DNA from: Methanobrevibacter sp.
GTDB taxonomy: Archaea > Methanobacteriota > Methanobacteria > Methanobacteriales > Methanobacteriaceae
Direction of reading: 5' to 3'
NCBI GenBank assembly: GCA_017434525.1
Contig: JAFRFD010000007.1
Span: 46,912-110,911 of the forward strand
Length of the DNA stretch: 64,000 nt
Positions within the stretch are counted from its first letter, which is position 1, and each line of letters starts with the position of its first letter. Below the pieces are notes generated by a model. The model did not search any database. It had not been told where the DNA came from and saw nothing but the letters and a program-made list of their open reading frames with translations. Position numbers and translations under genes: made by a program. This document shows, piece after piece, positions 36,048 to 44,463 of this stretch.

Positions 36048-37064
36048 ATGGACCTTCATATTGAAAATATTTTAAATGACATGGATAAAGACAATTATCA
36101 GGCTTATTTGCTCACGCAATTTACAAATGTGGAATATATTTCAGGATATAGGCCTACCAGTTTTGCCTTTTGCATTATAAAGGAAAATCCAATAATTTAT
36201 GCTTCAGGAATGGATATGGAATTGGCAAATCAGAATTCATCAATTGAAGTTAAGAAATACGAGTCATTTGAAGTCATGATTGATGAGCTAAAAAAAGAGG
36301 GTGTAAAGAATCTCGCAATCGAGCCGAACCTGCCTTTCAGCAGTTACGTTAAGCTTAGGGATGATTTTTCAATAGATTCTAAAACATATGTCGATAAGCA
36401 AAGGATGATAAAAACCCCTCTTGAAATTGAAAAAATCACAAAAGCAACCGAAATTGCTCAAAAATCATTTTTACAACTTGATATTTTAAATAATAATGGT
36501 ACGGAAAAAGAGGTGGCTTTTGATCTTGTAAGATTAATGATTGAAAATGGTGCTTTTAAAGAATCATTTGACACTATCGTCACAAGCGGACCTGCTTCAA
36601 GTCTTCCCCATGCAATTCCTCAGAATAAAAAATTGTCTCAGCCAATTTTAATTGATTGGGGAGCCATTTTTGATGGTTACTGTTCGGACAATACTCGTAC
36701 GATGGTTTACACTGAACGCCAACATGAAATTTGGGATATAGTTGCTGAAGCGCATGACAAGGCCATTAAAGCCATCAAACCCGGTCTTAAATGTTGTGAA
36801 GTTGATAAGGTGGCCCGTGATGTCATTGTCGATTATGGATATGGGGACAATTTCATTCATTCAACCGGCCATAGCTTAGGGCTTGATATTCATGAAACTC
36901 CAGGATTTTCTCTTCGTGACGATACCATAATTGAAGAGGGTATGGTAATAACGGTAGAGCCGGGAATTTATTTGGAAGGCGAGTTTGGAGTTCGTCTAGA
37001 GGATACTGTGTCCATTTCTAAAAAAGCTAATGTCATTGGCGATTTGCCATTAGATATCATTTAA
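36048..37064 (+). CDS. M24 family Xaa-Pro aminopeptidase
   Basis: A metal-dependent peptidase of 338 residues. The N-terminal creatinase-like domain is followed by the pita-bread fold; metal ligands are seen in LIDWGAIFDGYCSDNTRT (two Asp), FIHSTGHSLGLDIHE (His), ITVEPGIYLEG (Glu) and GVRLEDTV (Glu). It probably removes residues before proline from peptides (PepQ/PepP-like). ATG 36048 (MDLHIENILN) is chosen; the longer frame upstream would begin before the predicted transcript start. It stands alone between M50 and MFS genes. Confidence 0.9.
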   Translation: MDLHIENILNDMDKDNYQAYLLTQFTNVEYISGYRPTSFAFCIIKENPIIYASGMDMELANQNSSIEVKKYESFEVMIDELKKEGVKNLAIEPNLPFSSYVKLRDDFSIDSKTYVDKQRMIKTPLEIEKITKATEIAQKSFLQLDILNNNGTEKEVAFDLVRLMIENGAFKESFDTIVTSGPASSLPHAIPQNKKLSQPILIDWGAIFDGYCSDNTRTMVYTERQHEIWDIVAEAHDKAIKAIKPGLKCCEVDKVARDVIVDYGYGDNFIHSTGHSLGLDIHETPGFSLRDDTIIEEGMVITVEPGIYLEGEFGVRLEDTVSISKKANVIGDLPLDII

Positions 37065-37179
37065 ATTAACTAAACAAAAAACAATCATGAGGTATTGATT
37101 TTAGTTGCATCATCATTTAGCATTAAATACAATACCGTTCATGTTTGCAAGTTAAAAAACTATTTTTGCAGGTTATATA

Positions 37180-38418
37180 TTAGTCTAGTTCATTAATGGC
37201 AGTTCCTTTAGTTTCAGGGAATGCCCAAATCCAAATACCGACTAACAGAGCGAATATTGCTGCAATGGCTATGCCATAGCTTAAATCAAAGTATGTTGCA
37301 ACAAGGGTTATAGTTACAGGTGTGAGGAATTGTATTCCACGTGCAAGGTTGAACACTGTTCCAACAGCAGTATTCCTGATTTTTGTTGGGAACAATTCTG
37401 AAAATAATGCGCCGAATCCTCCGAAGAATCCTGTTCCAAAACCTGTCAAAAACATGAATACAAATATCAAATCTGGAATTGCATCAATTTGATTCCAACA
37501 GAGGGTTATCATTGAAATGCTTATTCCCATAATGAAGCTGTATATGGTAAATGCAGGACGTCTTCCAAGCTTTTCTGCCACATAACCGAAAGTAGTATAA
37601 CCTGTGAAATCTCCGCACTGGATTATTATGATTCCGATTGTGGAACCAATCGCAGCCAAACCTCTTTCCTGTGAAAGATATGTAGGCAACCATGAGTATG
37701 TATACCAATATGCGGACATACCGAATATGCACAAGATTAATGATATGAGAAATATTTTCCTATGCTCTTTGGAAATTAATTGTTTGAACTCCTGGAAAAT
37801 ATTCTTATTCACATATTGGTCCTTGTTTTGAATCCAAACGTCTGATTCCTTAAGGTATCTTCTTATTATGATGACTGTTAGTGCAGGAAGGATTGAAACT
37901 AAAAAGGTCATTCTCCAACCAATGATTGGGCTTATTATGCCTCCTACAATCGAAGCTAGAATTACTCCGACTGGCGCTCCGGATTGCATGAAAGCTCCAA
38001 ATTTGGCTCTTAACTTGTCTGGAAATGTTTCGTTGATGTAAATCTGGCCGGTCGCCCATTCTCCACCAACTCCCAAACCTGTGATGAATCTAAATATTAC
38101 CAATGAATAAAACGACCAGGAAAATGCACAGAGTAATGTGCCTATGGAATAAACAATGATGGTCCATTGCAATACTTTCTTACGACCATATTGGTCTCCT
38201 AATGCTCCAAAAATAATTCCCCCAAGGCCTGTGGCAAATAAGGATATTCCTAAGCATAAAGCAAGCATTTCAGCGGAAAAGTTTAATTCGGATTGCAGTT
38301 GTGATATTAAAAAAGTAAATAAAACTAAATCATAAAAATCAAATACCCATCCCGCCCAACTCAATGCAAAAATTCTATAGTGATTTTTGTCTAGTTTGGT
38401 TTGTTCATTCATTAACAT
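37180..38418 (-). CDS. MFS transporter
   Basis: A 412-residue major facilitator with 12 predicted membrane helices. The A-like motif GALGDQYGRKKVL lies between helices 2 and 3 and a second copy YVAEKLGRRP between 8 and 9; the helix 4 RFITGLGVGGEWA is typical of the sugar and aromatic-acid proton symporters (metabolite:H+ symporter type, such as NanT/ShiA). The substrate is unknown. The start ATG 38418 follows AGGTTG; an ATG two codons later is possible. It is a single gene with a large AT-rich region upstream. Confidence 0.9.
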   Translation of the reverse strand: MLMNEQTKLDKNHYRIFALSWAGWVFDFYDLVLFTFLISQLQSELNFSAEMLALCLGISLFATGLGGIIFGALGDQYGRKKVLQWTIIVYSIGTLLCAFSWSFYSLVIFRFITGLGVGGEWATGQIYINETFPDKLRAKFGAFMQSGAPVGVILASIVGGIISPIIGWRMTFLVSILPALTVIIIRRYLKESDVWIQNKDQYVNKNIFQEFKQLISKEHRKIFLISLILCIFGMSAYWYTYSWLPTYLSQERGLAAIGSTIGIIIIQCGDFTGYTTFGYVAEKLGRRPAFTIYSFIMGISISMITLCWNQIDAIPDLIFVFMFLTGFGTGFFGGFGALFSELFPTKIRNTAVGTVFNLARGIQFLTPVTITLVATYFDLSYGIAIAAIFALLVGIWIWAFPETKGTAINELD

Positions 38419-38649
38419 ATTTCTAACAACCTATGTCCATTATTCAGATTTTTAAAAAGGGTTTAATCTTTATATAATTTTTTGAAGAGTATATTATATA
38501 TTATTTTTCAAAAGATTAGGGGGTGTCAAATTTCCAATAGAGTATGTTTTTTCTATTCAACTGTTTTTGCATAATCATTAAATATTTTTCAAACCAAATA
38601 GTTAATTATAAGCTTAAGATATCCTCCAAGAGAATATGGTTGTATTAAA

Positions 38650-38841
38650 ATGAAAATTATTGATGGTTTGAAGATATATTTAACGGATTGGAAAAATCTT
38701 CTGACACATGGGATTGTAGGAGTAATTCTTCTTTATTGCTTGCTTTTTGCTCCAGTGGCTTGGTATTGGAGGGTTGTTTTACTGATACTTGTAATTGCTT
38801 TTAACCTTGTTAGAATGAAATACTCTAAAAATAAGGATTAG
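38650..38841 (+). CDS. Small membrane protein
   Basis: A 63-residue protein with a short amphipathic N-terminus (IIDGLKIYLTDWKNLLTHG), two membrane segments (VGVILLYCLLFAPV and VVLLILVIAFNLVRM) and a basic end (KYSKNKD). GGTTG precedes the ATG. It is not recognised. A diverged copy of the ncRNA hairpin (38852-38897) and then ncRNA copy B follow directly; locus A has a similar order of small hydrophobic ORF and ncRNA, so the gene may be linked to the RNA. Confidence 0.65.
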   Translation: MKIIDGLKIYLTDWKNLLTHGIVGVILLYCLLFAPVAWYWRVVLLILVIAFNLVRMKYSKNKD

Positions 38842-38851
38842 TGAATAGTAT

Positions 38852-38897
38852 AATGTCTAAATGGAGTATTATGGTGTTAAATTCACATTATGGGCAT
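38852..38897 (+). repeat. Diverged copy of the ncRNA 3' hairpin
   Basis: The 46 bases from AATGTCTAA to GGGCATT align with the 3' hairpin domain of the ncRNA candidates (AATGTCTAA, then a GTATT-TG-GGT-AAA-TCACA pattern, then CATT). The pairing is worn: GTG/CAC remains but the rest of the stem is poor. It lies about 110 bases upstream of the intact copy B, as if tandem duplication had been followed by decay. Confidence 0.4.
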
Positions 38898-38915
38898 TCA
38901 TTAATTATAATTACA

Positions 38916-38924
38916 TTTATATAT
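38916..38924 (+). promoter_or_regulatory. TATA box of ncRNA copy B
   Basis: TTTATATAT within TTACATTTATATAT, the same block as at 13214-13222. It sits about 25 bases before the shared ACACAAGAG, where transcription should begin. Confidence 0.55.
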
Positions 38925-38942
38925 TACATTCAATAATACATT

Positions 38943-39063
38943 TACACAAGAGAGTTATCTCTAAGTGAGAAACCCTCAAATATTTAATTGATTCGTTTTA
39001 ATGTCTAAGGGGATGTATTGTGAGGTAAAACTCACAATATAGACATTAATTAAACTATTTTTT
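38943..39063 (+). ncRNA. Structured ncRNA candidate, copy B
   Basis: Second copy of the element at 13243-13374. The 3' part is nearly identical: AATGTCTAAGGGG, then TATTGTGAGGTAAAACTCA and the closing ACATT. The perfect TATTGTGAG/CTCACAATA stem and the outer AATGTCT/AGACATT stem are kept. A T6 run (39058-39063) follows. The middle part, between CCTCAAA and GTTTTAATGT, is variable. The next gene begins 130 bases later with its own TATA box, so an untranslated RNA is more likely than a leader. No known family was recognised. Confidence 0.62.
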
Positions 39064-39160
39064 GGATAATTTTTTAAAGAATCCTAGTTTCATTATACAT
39101 TTTTTACATTATTTAACTTTTGTTTTCTCCTTGTAAAATTGATTTGAAAAACAACCAACA

Positions 39161-39169
39161 CTTTATATG
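39161..39169 (+). promoter_or_regulatory. TATA box of the pilus membrane protein gene
   Basis: CTTTATATG lies about 26 bases before ATG 39192; no ribosome binding site is present, so the transcript is likely leaderless. Confidence 0.5.
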
Positions 39170-39191
39170 CTTTAATATACAATAATATTTT

Positions 39192-40118
39192 ATGAAATTT
39201 AAAATAGTAAATGATTTAGCGATATTTTTAGACAATATTTTACCTGAAAAGTATTTATCCAAGTTCCAGGAATTTTTGCTTAGTGGAGCTATTTTTACAG
39301 AAGCAAGTAAAGTTTTAGCCATGCTGATAATTTTCATTCTGGCAAGTGAAATTGTATTGGCATTTTCATTAACATTCCTAAATCTTCCAGTGTCTTTATT
39401 GATCTTGCCATTTTTCATATTTCCTGGCCTTTTCACATATGTTGTTGTAGTACAGGAGCGACGAGCACAGGAAATTGAAAAAACTGCACCTGACTTTTTA
39501 AGGCAACTGGCAAGCATGCTGCAGGTTGGATTAAGTTTCGAAAACGCAATGGAGGACATGGCGCGGTATGGTGACGGTCCACTTTACGATGAAATGCGCA
39601 GGACAATAATTGAAATTCGTATGGGTCGCAATTTCGATGATGCCTGGAGGGCAATGTCTAAACGGTTGAAATCCAGAGAACTTGAAAGGGTATTTGGAAT
39701 TATTCTAGATGGAAGAAAATCAGGATCAAGTATTTCGACAGTATTGTATGATGTTTCTAATGACTTAAGAGATTTAATGGCTCTCAAACGTGAGAGAAAG
39801 TCAACAGTGATGATGTCTGTGATGTTTTTATTAATTTCAGCAGTTATTGCAACTCCATTTGCTATTGGAATGGTTAGTGTTTATTCAGGGTTTATGCAAA
39901 GCTATGGAATGGAATCGGAAATCATTTTAACGGCGCCAATTGCAGGGGAAATCTATCTAATTTTTCATTCTATTCTCGTTGGCTTTATTATCAGCATCAT
40001 CATGTATGGTGATATTAAAAAGGGAATCAAGTTTTCGCTTCCCCTTGCAACCCTGGCATTTGCAATATTTTATTTTATTTCCACATTTGGCGGAAGTCTG
40101 ATTATGGGGGGATTTTAG
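39192..40118 (+). CDS. Type II secretion F / TadC-like pilus membrane protein
   Basis: A 308-residue polytopic protein of the T2SSF (TadC/FlaJ) family: two N-terminal membrane helices, a cytoplasmic four-helix domain (EKTAPDFLRQLASMLQVGLSFENAM and LERVFGIILDGRKSGSSI), then C-terminal membrane helices. It is the inner-membrane platform of archaeal type IV pili. The downstream 1-base overlap with a class III pilin confirms the role. No ATPase, prepilin peptidase or second platform gene is nearby; they must be elsewhere. The ATG seems leaderless. Confidence 0.88.
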   Translation: MKFKIVNDLAIFLDNILPEKYLSKFQEFLLSGAIFTEASKVLAMLIIFILASEIVLAFSLTFLNLPVSLLILPFFIFPGLFTYVVVVQERRAQEIEKTAPDFLRQLASMLQVGLSFENAMEDMARYGDGPLYDEMRRTIIEIRMGRNFDDAWRAMSKRLKSRELERVFGIILDGRKSGSSISTVLYDVSNDLRDLMALKRERKSTVMMSVMFLLISAVIATPFAIGMVSVYSGFMQSYGMESEIILTAPIAGEIYLIFHSILVGFIISIIMYGDIKKGIKFSLPLATLAFAIFYFISTFGGSLIMGGF

Positions 40119-40300
40119 TGGATAATAGGGCTCAAGCTTCAGTAGAATACATTTTATTGTTTGGAGGAATAATGGTTGTTGTTTTACTGGCCATGTATAT
40201 GTATAATAATTATGTAAGTGATTTAAGTGGAGAAATTGCATCAAAAGAAGTTAAAGAATTCAACGGTGAGTTAAACGCATTGGGAAAATATTTTAAATAG
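40118..40300 (+). CDS. Class III signal-peptide pilin
   Basis: A 60-residue pilin-like protein with GTG start overlapping the platform gene's TAG by one base (TAGTG). Following MDNRA comes QASVEYILLFGGIMVVVLLAM, the class III (DUF361-type) signal in which prepilin peptidase EppA cleaves before Q and the QASxEY motif plus hydrophobic helix builds the filament core. Only 25 residues remain after the helix, so it is a very short minor pilin or adaptor rather than a typical major pilin. Confidence 0.88.
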   Translation: MDNRAQASVEYILLFGGIMVVVLLAMYMYNNYVSDLSGEIASKEVKEFNGELNALGKYFK

Positions 40301-40437
40301 GGACATTTCATGTGTTCTGATTATTTTTTTGAGAAATATTTAGTTTCATTGATTATATTTAAATATTATTGTCCATATATTATTTAATAAGCTCTAATAT
40401 TGAGTTTTTTTACTAATAATTTAAAAGGTGAACAAAA

Positions 40438-41148
40438 ATGGAATTAGGTGAAATATTAAGTGATGCTTTGGTTTATCCATTTCATAATATTAAAGCATTA
40501 ATCGTATATCTTATTTTAGGTATTATTTTAGGAATTGCAATCTCAGGAACCATTGTTGCAGTAGCTACCGGAGCTGCACTTAAGAATATATGGGCAGTTT
40601 TAGGATCTGGAATTATTGGAATTATTATTTCAGTTGTTTTAGGATTCATGATTAACGGTTATGAATTAGATATTATAAAATACGGTATTGAAAGAAACCC
40701 TAACGGCCCTGAACTTGATTTTGTAAGACAATTCTTTAATGGTATAAAATTATTTGTAACAAAAATTGTTTATATGATTATTCCAATCATCATTGGTGCA
40801 ATTTTAGCAGTCATATTCCAACACTGGTTATCAGGTTTGATTACTTTCATTATAGCAATCATATTTAGTTTTGCATTAATGATGGCTCAATGCAGATTGG
40901 CAAAAACTGAAGATTTAGGTAGCGCTTTAGCTATTGGAGAAGCAATTGGGGATATCTCAAGAGTAGGTATTGTAAAACTTTTATTGTTCATTATTCTTGT
41001 AGCAGTAATTGCTTTCGTATTGTTCTTAATTGCAGGTTTAATCTCACAATGGAATGGTACTGTCGGAGGTATTATCGCCGGTATTGTAGGTATTTACGTA
41101 ATATTCTTTGCAGCTAGAGCAATAGGTTTATTATACTCTGATGTATAA
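40438..41148 (+). CDS. DUF4013-type membrane protein
   Basis: A 236-residue glycine- and isoleucine-rich protein with about six membrane helices. The opening MELGEILSDALVYPFHNIK and the repeated-looking segments resemble the DUF4013 family, which is common and often multi-copy in Methanobacteriales; the function is unknown. A good ribosome binding site AAAGGTGAAC precedes ATG. It lies 137 bases after the pilin gene in the same direction, with its own AT-rich spacer. Confidence 0.82.
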   Translation: MELGEILSDALVYPFHNIKALIVYLILGIILGIAISGTIVAVATGAALKNIWAVLGSGIIGIIISVVLGFMINGYELDIIKYGIERNPNGPELDFVRQFFNGIKLFVTKIVYMIIPIIIGAILAVIFQHWLSGLITFIIAIIFSFALMMAQCRLAKTEDLGSALAIGEAIGDISRVGIVKLLLFIILVAVIAFVLFLIAGLISQWNGTVGGIIAGIVGIYVIFFAARAIGLLYSDV

Positions 41149-41804
41149 ATAACCTATTTATTTTCTTTTTTTTTAAGATAATTTCGTATTTGGATTTGTT
41201 AATTCAATATTTAACCATTTTTAAGTTTTTTCTTGAATTGTATTTTTTTCTAATAATCATCATACAACCCATGATTTCAATATATCTCAATGGAAATTCC
41301 TTAAGTTCTAGTCAATAATATGATTTCAAAGGATAGTTTCATTTGATTGGTTTTTTGCGATAGTTTTCAAAAAGCCTGATATTGGCTAAAATGATGAATT
41401 TTAATGGTGCCATTAAACAATTATTTTTCTAATAACTCACAGTGTCTGACAATTTTTTCATGATTTTTAAAAAATTTATTTTTTCAGGAGATTTTTGATT
41501 TGAATTATCTAATTTTTGAATAAGTTATTTTTCAATCATTTAATTGTATTTTTGGGATTGTTCTGAATTTGATTTTCATTTTGACGTGCTGTTGTCAAAT
41601 TATTGTAACAATTTCACTTGCGAGTAACTCAAGATTTTTTTTACATTTTCCAATTCAAAAAAGTAATTTTCCCATTTTTTAAATCCAACAATGAAAATTT
41701 AAAATAGGGTCAAATAGCTAATAAATATTAAAAATAAGTAAATATTCACTTCAGTTTAAAAAAAATAGGTATCTCAAGTAGTTACACTTGAAATGCACCT
41801 CTCG
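41149..41804. other. Long AT-rich intergenic region
   Basis: About 650 bases with no coding sequence that I can support on either strand. The base composition is very T-rich and there are no obvious repeats apart from the terminator-like hairpin of the TMEM175 genes at the right end. It is longer than normal for this dense genome and could hold a regulatory RNA or be the trace of a lost gene. Confidence 0.5.
41758..41791 (-). terminator. Hairpin plus U-tract terminator of the TMEM175 pair
   Basis: On the minus strand the 3' end of the transcript reads TCAAGT, loop GTAACT, ACTTGA, then after 8 bases a run of eight T residues (41758-41765). This 6-bp stem with U-tract looks like a bacterial intrinsic terminator and lies 14 bases past the gene's stop. 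Confidence 0.6.
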
Positions 41805-42377
41805 CTATGAAATATGACATTGGATTTTTGGTATGGTCCATATGCCTATTATTGAAAGTAGACAGCATATCATAATTGCAGGAGGATATATGAAATATCC
41901 AATTACAATCCCGATTAAAACCATAATGATGGTACCATACAGTGGATAATGATTGCTTAAAGCAAGCTGCAAGGCAATGTTTGCAGGGTCCGCTTCTTTT
42001 AAATATTTTCCAATTATCAATGATAGGATTGCAGTTATTAAAAAACATAATCCATACATGAATTGTGGGAAGAATTCATAGAAATTCTCACCAACAAATG
42101 TTGTAAAGTAGGGAAGCAGTGAAAATATGAACAATGTAATTCCCATTGTCCAAATAACTTTATGGTCGATTCTATTTACAATGCTGAATATGTTATTGTT
42201 GTAATTCCAAAAGTTAAAACATACAATAAAACTTACCGCATAAATAATAAACTCGTATCTTAACTCATAAAGAGAACTCCAGGTTCCAATGCTTGCAAGA
42301 GGTATTTCTAAAACAATAATTGTAATAATAATAGCCAAAATGGCATCAATCAATGCTTCAAAACGTTCAGTTTCCAT
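41805..42377 (-). CDS. TMEM175-family membrane protein 1
   Basis: A 190-residue membrane protein of the TMEM175/DUF1211 family, probably a potassium channel subunit. The signature helix 1 is ERFEALIDAILAIIITIIVLEI, the RF-x4-D-x-IxAI-xxT family motif. Five or six membrane helices are predicted. Prokaryotic TMEM175 proteins carry one six-helix repeat and assemble as tetramers. It overlaps the preceding homologous gene by 11 bases, so two different subunits are made together. No ribosome binding site error is apparent (GGAGGTGCAGCG). Confidence 0.85.
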   Translation of the reverse strand: METERFEALIDAILAIIITIIVLEIPLASIGTWSSLYELRYEFIIYAVSFIVCFNFWNYNNNIFSIVNRIDHKVIWTMGITLFIFSLLPYFTTFVGENFYEFFPQFMYGLCFLITAILSLIIGKYLKEADPANIALQLALSNHYPLYGTIIMVLIGIVIGYFIYPPAIMICCLLSIIGIWTIPKIQCHIS

Positions 42378-42948
42378 CGCTGCACCTCCTTAGTATCCTG
42401 CCTAAGATAATCCATAAAACAACTGACAATAAACAGCATACATAAATTCCGGGAATATAAACTGTATAGGTCAAAATGAAACCGACAATCAACACGATTG
42501 TTGGAAGATTCATATAGTATGAGTCAAAATTCATTTCATGCAATTGCTTATTGTAGGGATTGCTTTTATAAATTGCCCTTGTAGCTAAAGTGTTTAGAAT
42601 ATGGGTTATGATGAATATTAATCCAAACATTGTCTCGGCAGGAATGGAATTCACGTGATTTGCAAGCCAAATTGTAAAATAAGGCAGCAGGGATATCATA
42701 AAGGTCATGATTCCATAAATCCACACGGATGTATTGTCCATTGTCTCAACAACTTGGAACAGATTGTGATTTGCATACCAGATGTTGTATAAAATCAGAA
42801 AGCTAATTAAATATGCAATATAAATTGGATTTAAATCTAAAAAGGCTCCAAGTGTTGGTGATGCCGGCTGAGGGATTTTTAAGACTAGAACTGTTATTAT
42901 GATTGCAATGATTGCATCGAAAAAAGTTTCAAATCTAGTAGTTTCCAT
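42367..42948 (-). CDS. TMEM175-family membrane protein 2
   Basis: A 193-residue homologue of the next gene. Helix 1 is TRFETFFDAIIAIIITVLVLKI, followed by five further membrane segments. Its tail overlaps the start of the second gene by 11 bases. The ATG lacks a ribosome binding site and lies about 27 bases from a minus-strand TATTTTATA at 42972-42980, so the mRNA is probably leaderless. The pair may form a heteromeric channel. Confidence 0.85.
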   Translation of the reverse strand: METTRFETFFDAIIAIIITVLVLKIPQPASPTLGAFLDLNPIYIAYLISFLILYNIWYANHNLFQVVETMDNTSVWIYGIMTFMISLLPYFTIWLANHVNSIPAETMFGLIFIITHILNTLATRAIYKSNPYNKQLHEMNFDSYYMNLPTIVLIVGFILTYTVYIPGIYVCCLLSVVLWIILGRILRRCSDGN

Positions 42949-42971
42949 AAATGATTATTTATGGGTTTTAG

Positions 42972-42980
42972 TATAAAATA
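42972..42980 (-). promoter_or_regulatory. TATA box of the TMEM175 pair
   Basis: On the minus strand TATTTTATA is centred about 27 bases upstream of ATG 42948. It lies in the narrow gap shared with the divergent aldehyde dehydrogenase, whose ribosome binding site AAAGGTGAT follows at once on the plus strand. Confidence 0.5.
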
Positions 42981-42998
42981 TTAATTAAAGGTGATAAA

Positions 42999-44411
42999 AT
43001 GGACATGCTGATTGGCGGAAAACACATCTCAAGTGACGACTTATGTGAAGTTAAAAATCCTTATAATAATGAAGTTATTGGCACTGTTCCAATTGCCCAC
43101 AGGCAAACTGCGGACTTGGCAATAACGGAAGCTAATAATGCAAAGGAATCCCTGCAGGAAATGTCTGCTTTTAAGGTTTCCAATAAACTGTTCAATGTAG
43201 TTGAAAAATTGAAAGGCAATCGTGAAGATTTCGCAAGGTTATTGACATTGGAAGTTGGAAAGCCCATTAAAGAGTCATTGGTTGAACTTGACAGGTCAAT
43301 AGAAACCTTGAAACTGGCAGCTGAAGAGGCAAAAAGGATATATGGTGAAAGCGTACCGTTGGATGCCGGCTTGAATGGAAAAGGATTTTTCGCGTTCACA
43401 CAACGCTTGCCGTTAGGTGTTGTGGCGGCAATCACTCCATTTAACTATCCCCTAAATCTAACAATCCATAAAATTGCACCCGCAATTGCCTGCAAAAACA
43501 CAGTTATCATTAAACCGCCAACAGAAGCGCCATTGACTGTCATGAAATTCGCAGAGCTTTTGAATGAAGAGTTTCCGGATGGTGTTGTAAATACTGTTAC
43601 AGGATACGGATCAGAAGTCGGAGACTATCTGGTAACCTCAAATGAGGTAAATAAAATATCATTCACGGGAAGCGTAACTACAGGACTGATGATTTCCCAG
43701 AAGGCAGGGATGAAAAAGGTTACTTTGGAACTTGGAGGAAACGACCCTATGGTTGTCTTAAAGGATGCCAATCTTGATAAGGCGGTGACAGGTGTCATTA
43801 ATGGAGCGTTCCTCAATGCCGGACAGGTCTGCATGGGTGTAAAAAGAATAATCATCGAAGAGGAAGTTGCCGATGAATTCAGCGAAAAACTGGTTGATGC
43901 AACAGAAAAATTGGTAATGGGAAATCCTTTGGATGAAAAAACTACTCTTGGAACATTGATATCCGAAAAAGCCGCAATGCAGGTTGAAGAAACTGTAGAT
44001 AATGCAGTTCGGGATGGTGCTAAAATATTGACTGGAGGGGCACGTGATGGTGCATTTTACCAAGCCACAGTCATTGATAATGTGACACATGATATGGATT
44101 TGGTTGTAAATGAAACATTTGGGCCTGTAGCACCAATTATTCGCGTAAAAGATGTGGATGAAGCCATTAATGTAGCCAATGACACAGACTATGGCCTGCA
44201 GGCAGGAGTCTTTACGTCAGATTATGCAAATGCAATGAGATGCGCTAGTGAAATTGAAGCGGGAACCGTTTTTATAAATAAACAATCCACTTTTAGAACA
44301 GATAATATGCCATTTGGAGGATTTAAAAATAGTGGTGTTGGAAAAGAAGGAATAAAATATGCTGTAGACGAGATGACAAAAACAAAATTGATAGGATTGA
44401 ATTTGAGGTAG
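42999..44411 (+). CDS. cofA: Aldehyde dehydrogenase, probable lactaldehyde dehydrogenase
   Basis: NAD(P)-dependent aldehyde dehydrogenase of 470 residues. The general base Glu is in TLELGGNDP and the nucleophile Cys in NAGQVCMG. In methanogens the close family oxidises lactaldehyde to lactate for coenzyme F420 synthesis (CofA), which I take as the likely role; the family includes GAPN-like and succinate semialdehyde enzymes, so the substrate is not proven. ATG 42999 follows AAAGGTGATAAA. Divergent from the TMEM175 pair. Confidence 0.82.
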   Translation: MDMLIGGKHISSDDLCEVKNPYNNEVIGTVPIAHRQTADLAITEANNAKESLQEMSAFKVSNKLFNVVEKLKGNREDFARLLTLEVGKPIKESLVELDRSIETLKLAAEEAKRIYGESVPLDAGLNGKGFFAFTQRLPLGVVAAITPFNYPLNLTIHKIAPAIACKNTVIIKPPTEAPLTVMKFAELLNEEFPDGVVNTVTGYGSEVGDYLVTSNEVNKISFTGSVTTGLMISQKAGMKKVTLELGGNDPMVVLKDANLDKAVTGVINGAFLNAGQVCMGVKRIIIEEEVADEFSEKLVDATEKLVMGNPLDEKTTLGTLISEKAAMQVEETVDNAVRDGAKILTGGARDGAFYQATVIDNVTHDMDLVVNETFGPVAPIIRVKDVDEAINVANDTDYGLQAGVFTSDYANAMRCASEIEAGTVFINKQSTFRTDNMPFGGFKNSGVGKEGIKYAVDEMTKTKLIGLNLR

Positions 44412-44463
44412 TGAATTTTTAAAGAATTAAAATCAATAAAAAAAGAAAATAAGTTGTAATAAC

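Noticed and set aside
38517..38540. GGGGGTGTCAAATTTCC near the MFS gene, as a possible insertion sequence end
   Set aside because: No matching inverted copy or transposase remnant was found nearby.
41149..41757. tRNA or CRISPR in the long intergenic region
   Set aside because: No cloverleaf-compatible sequence and no regular repeat spacing was seen.
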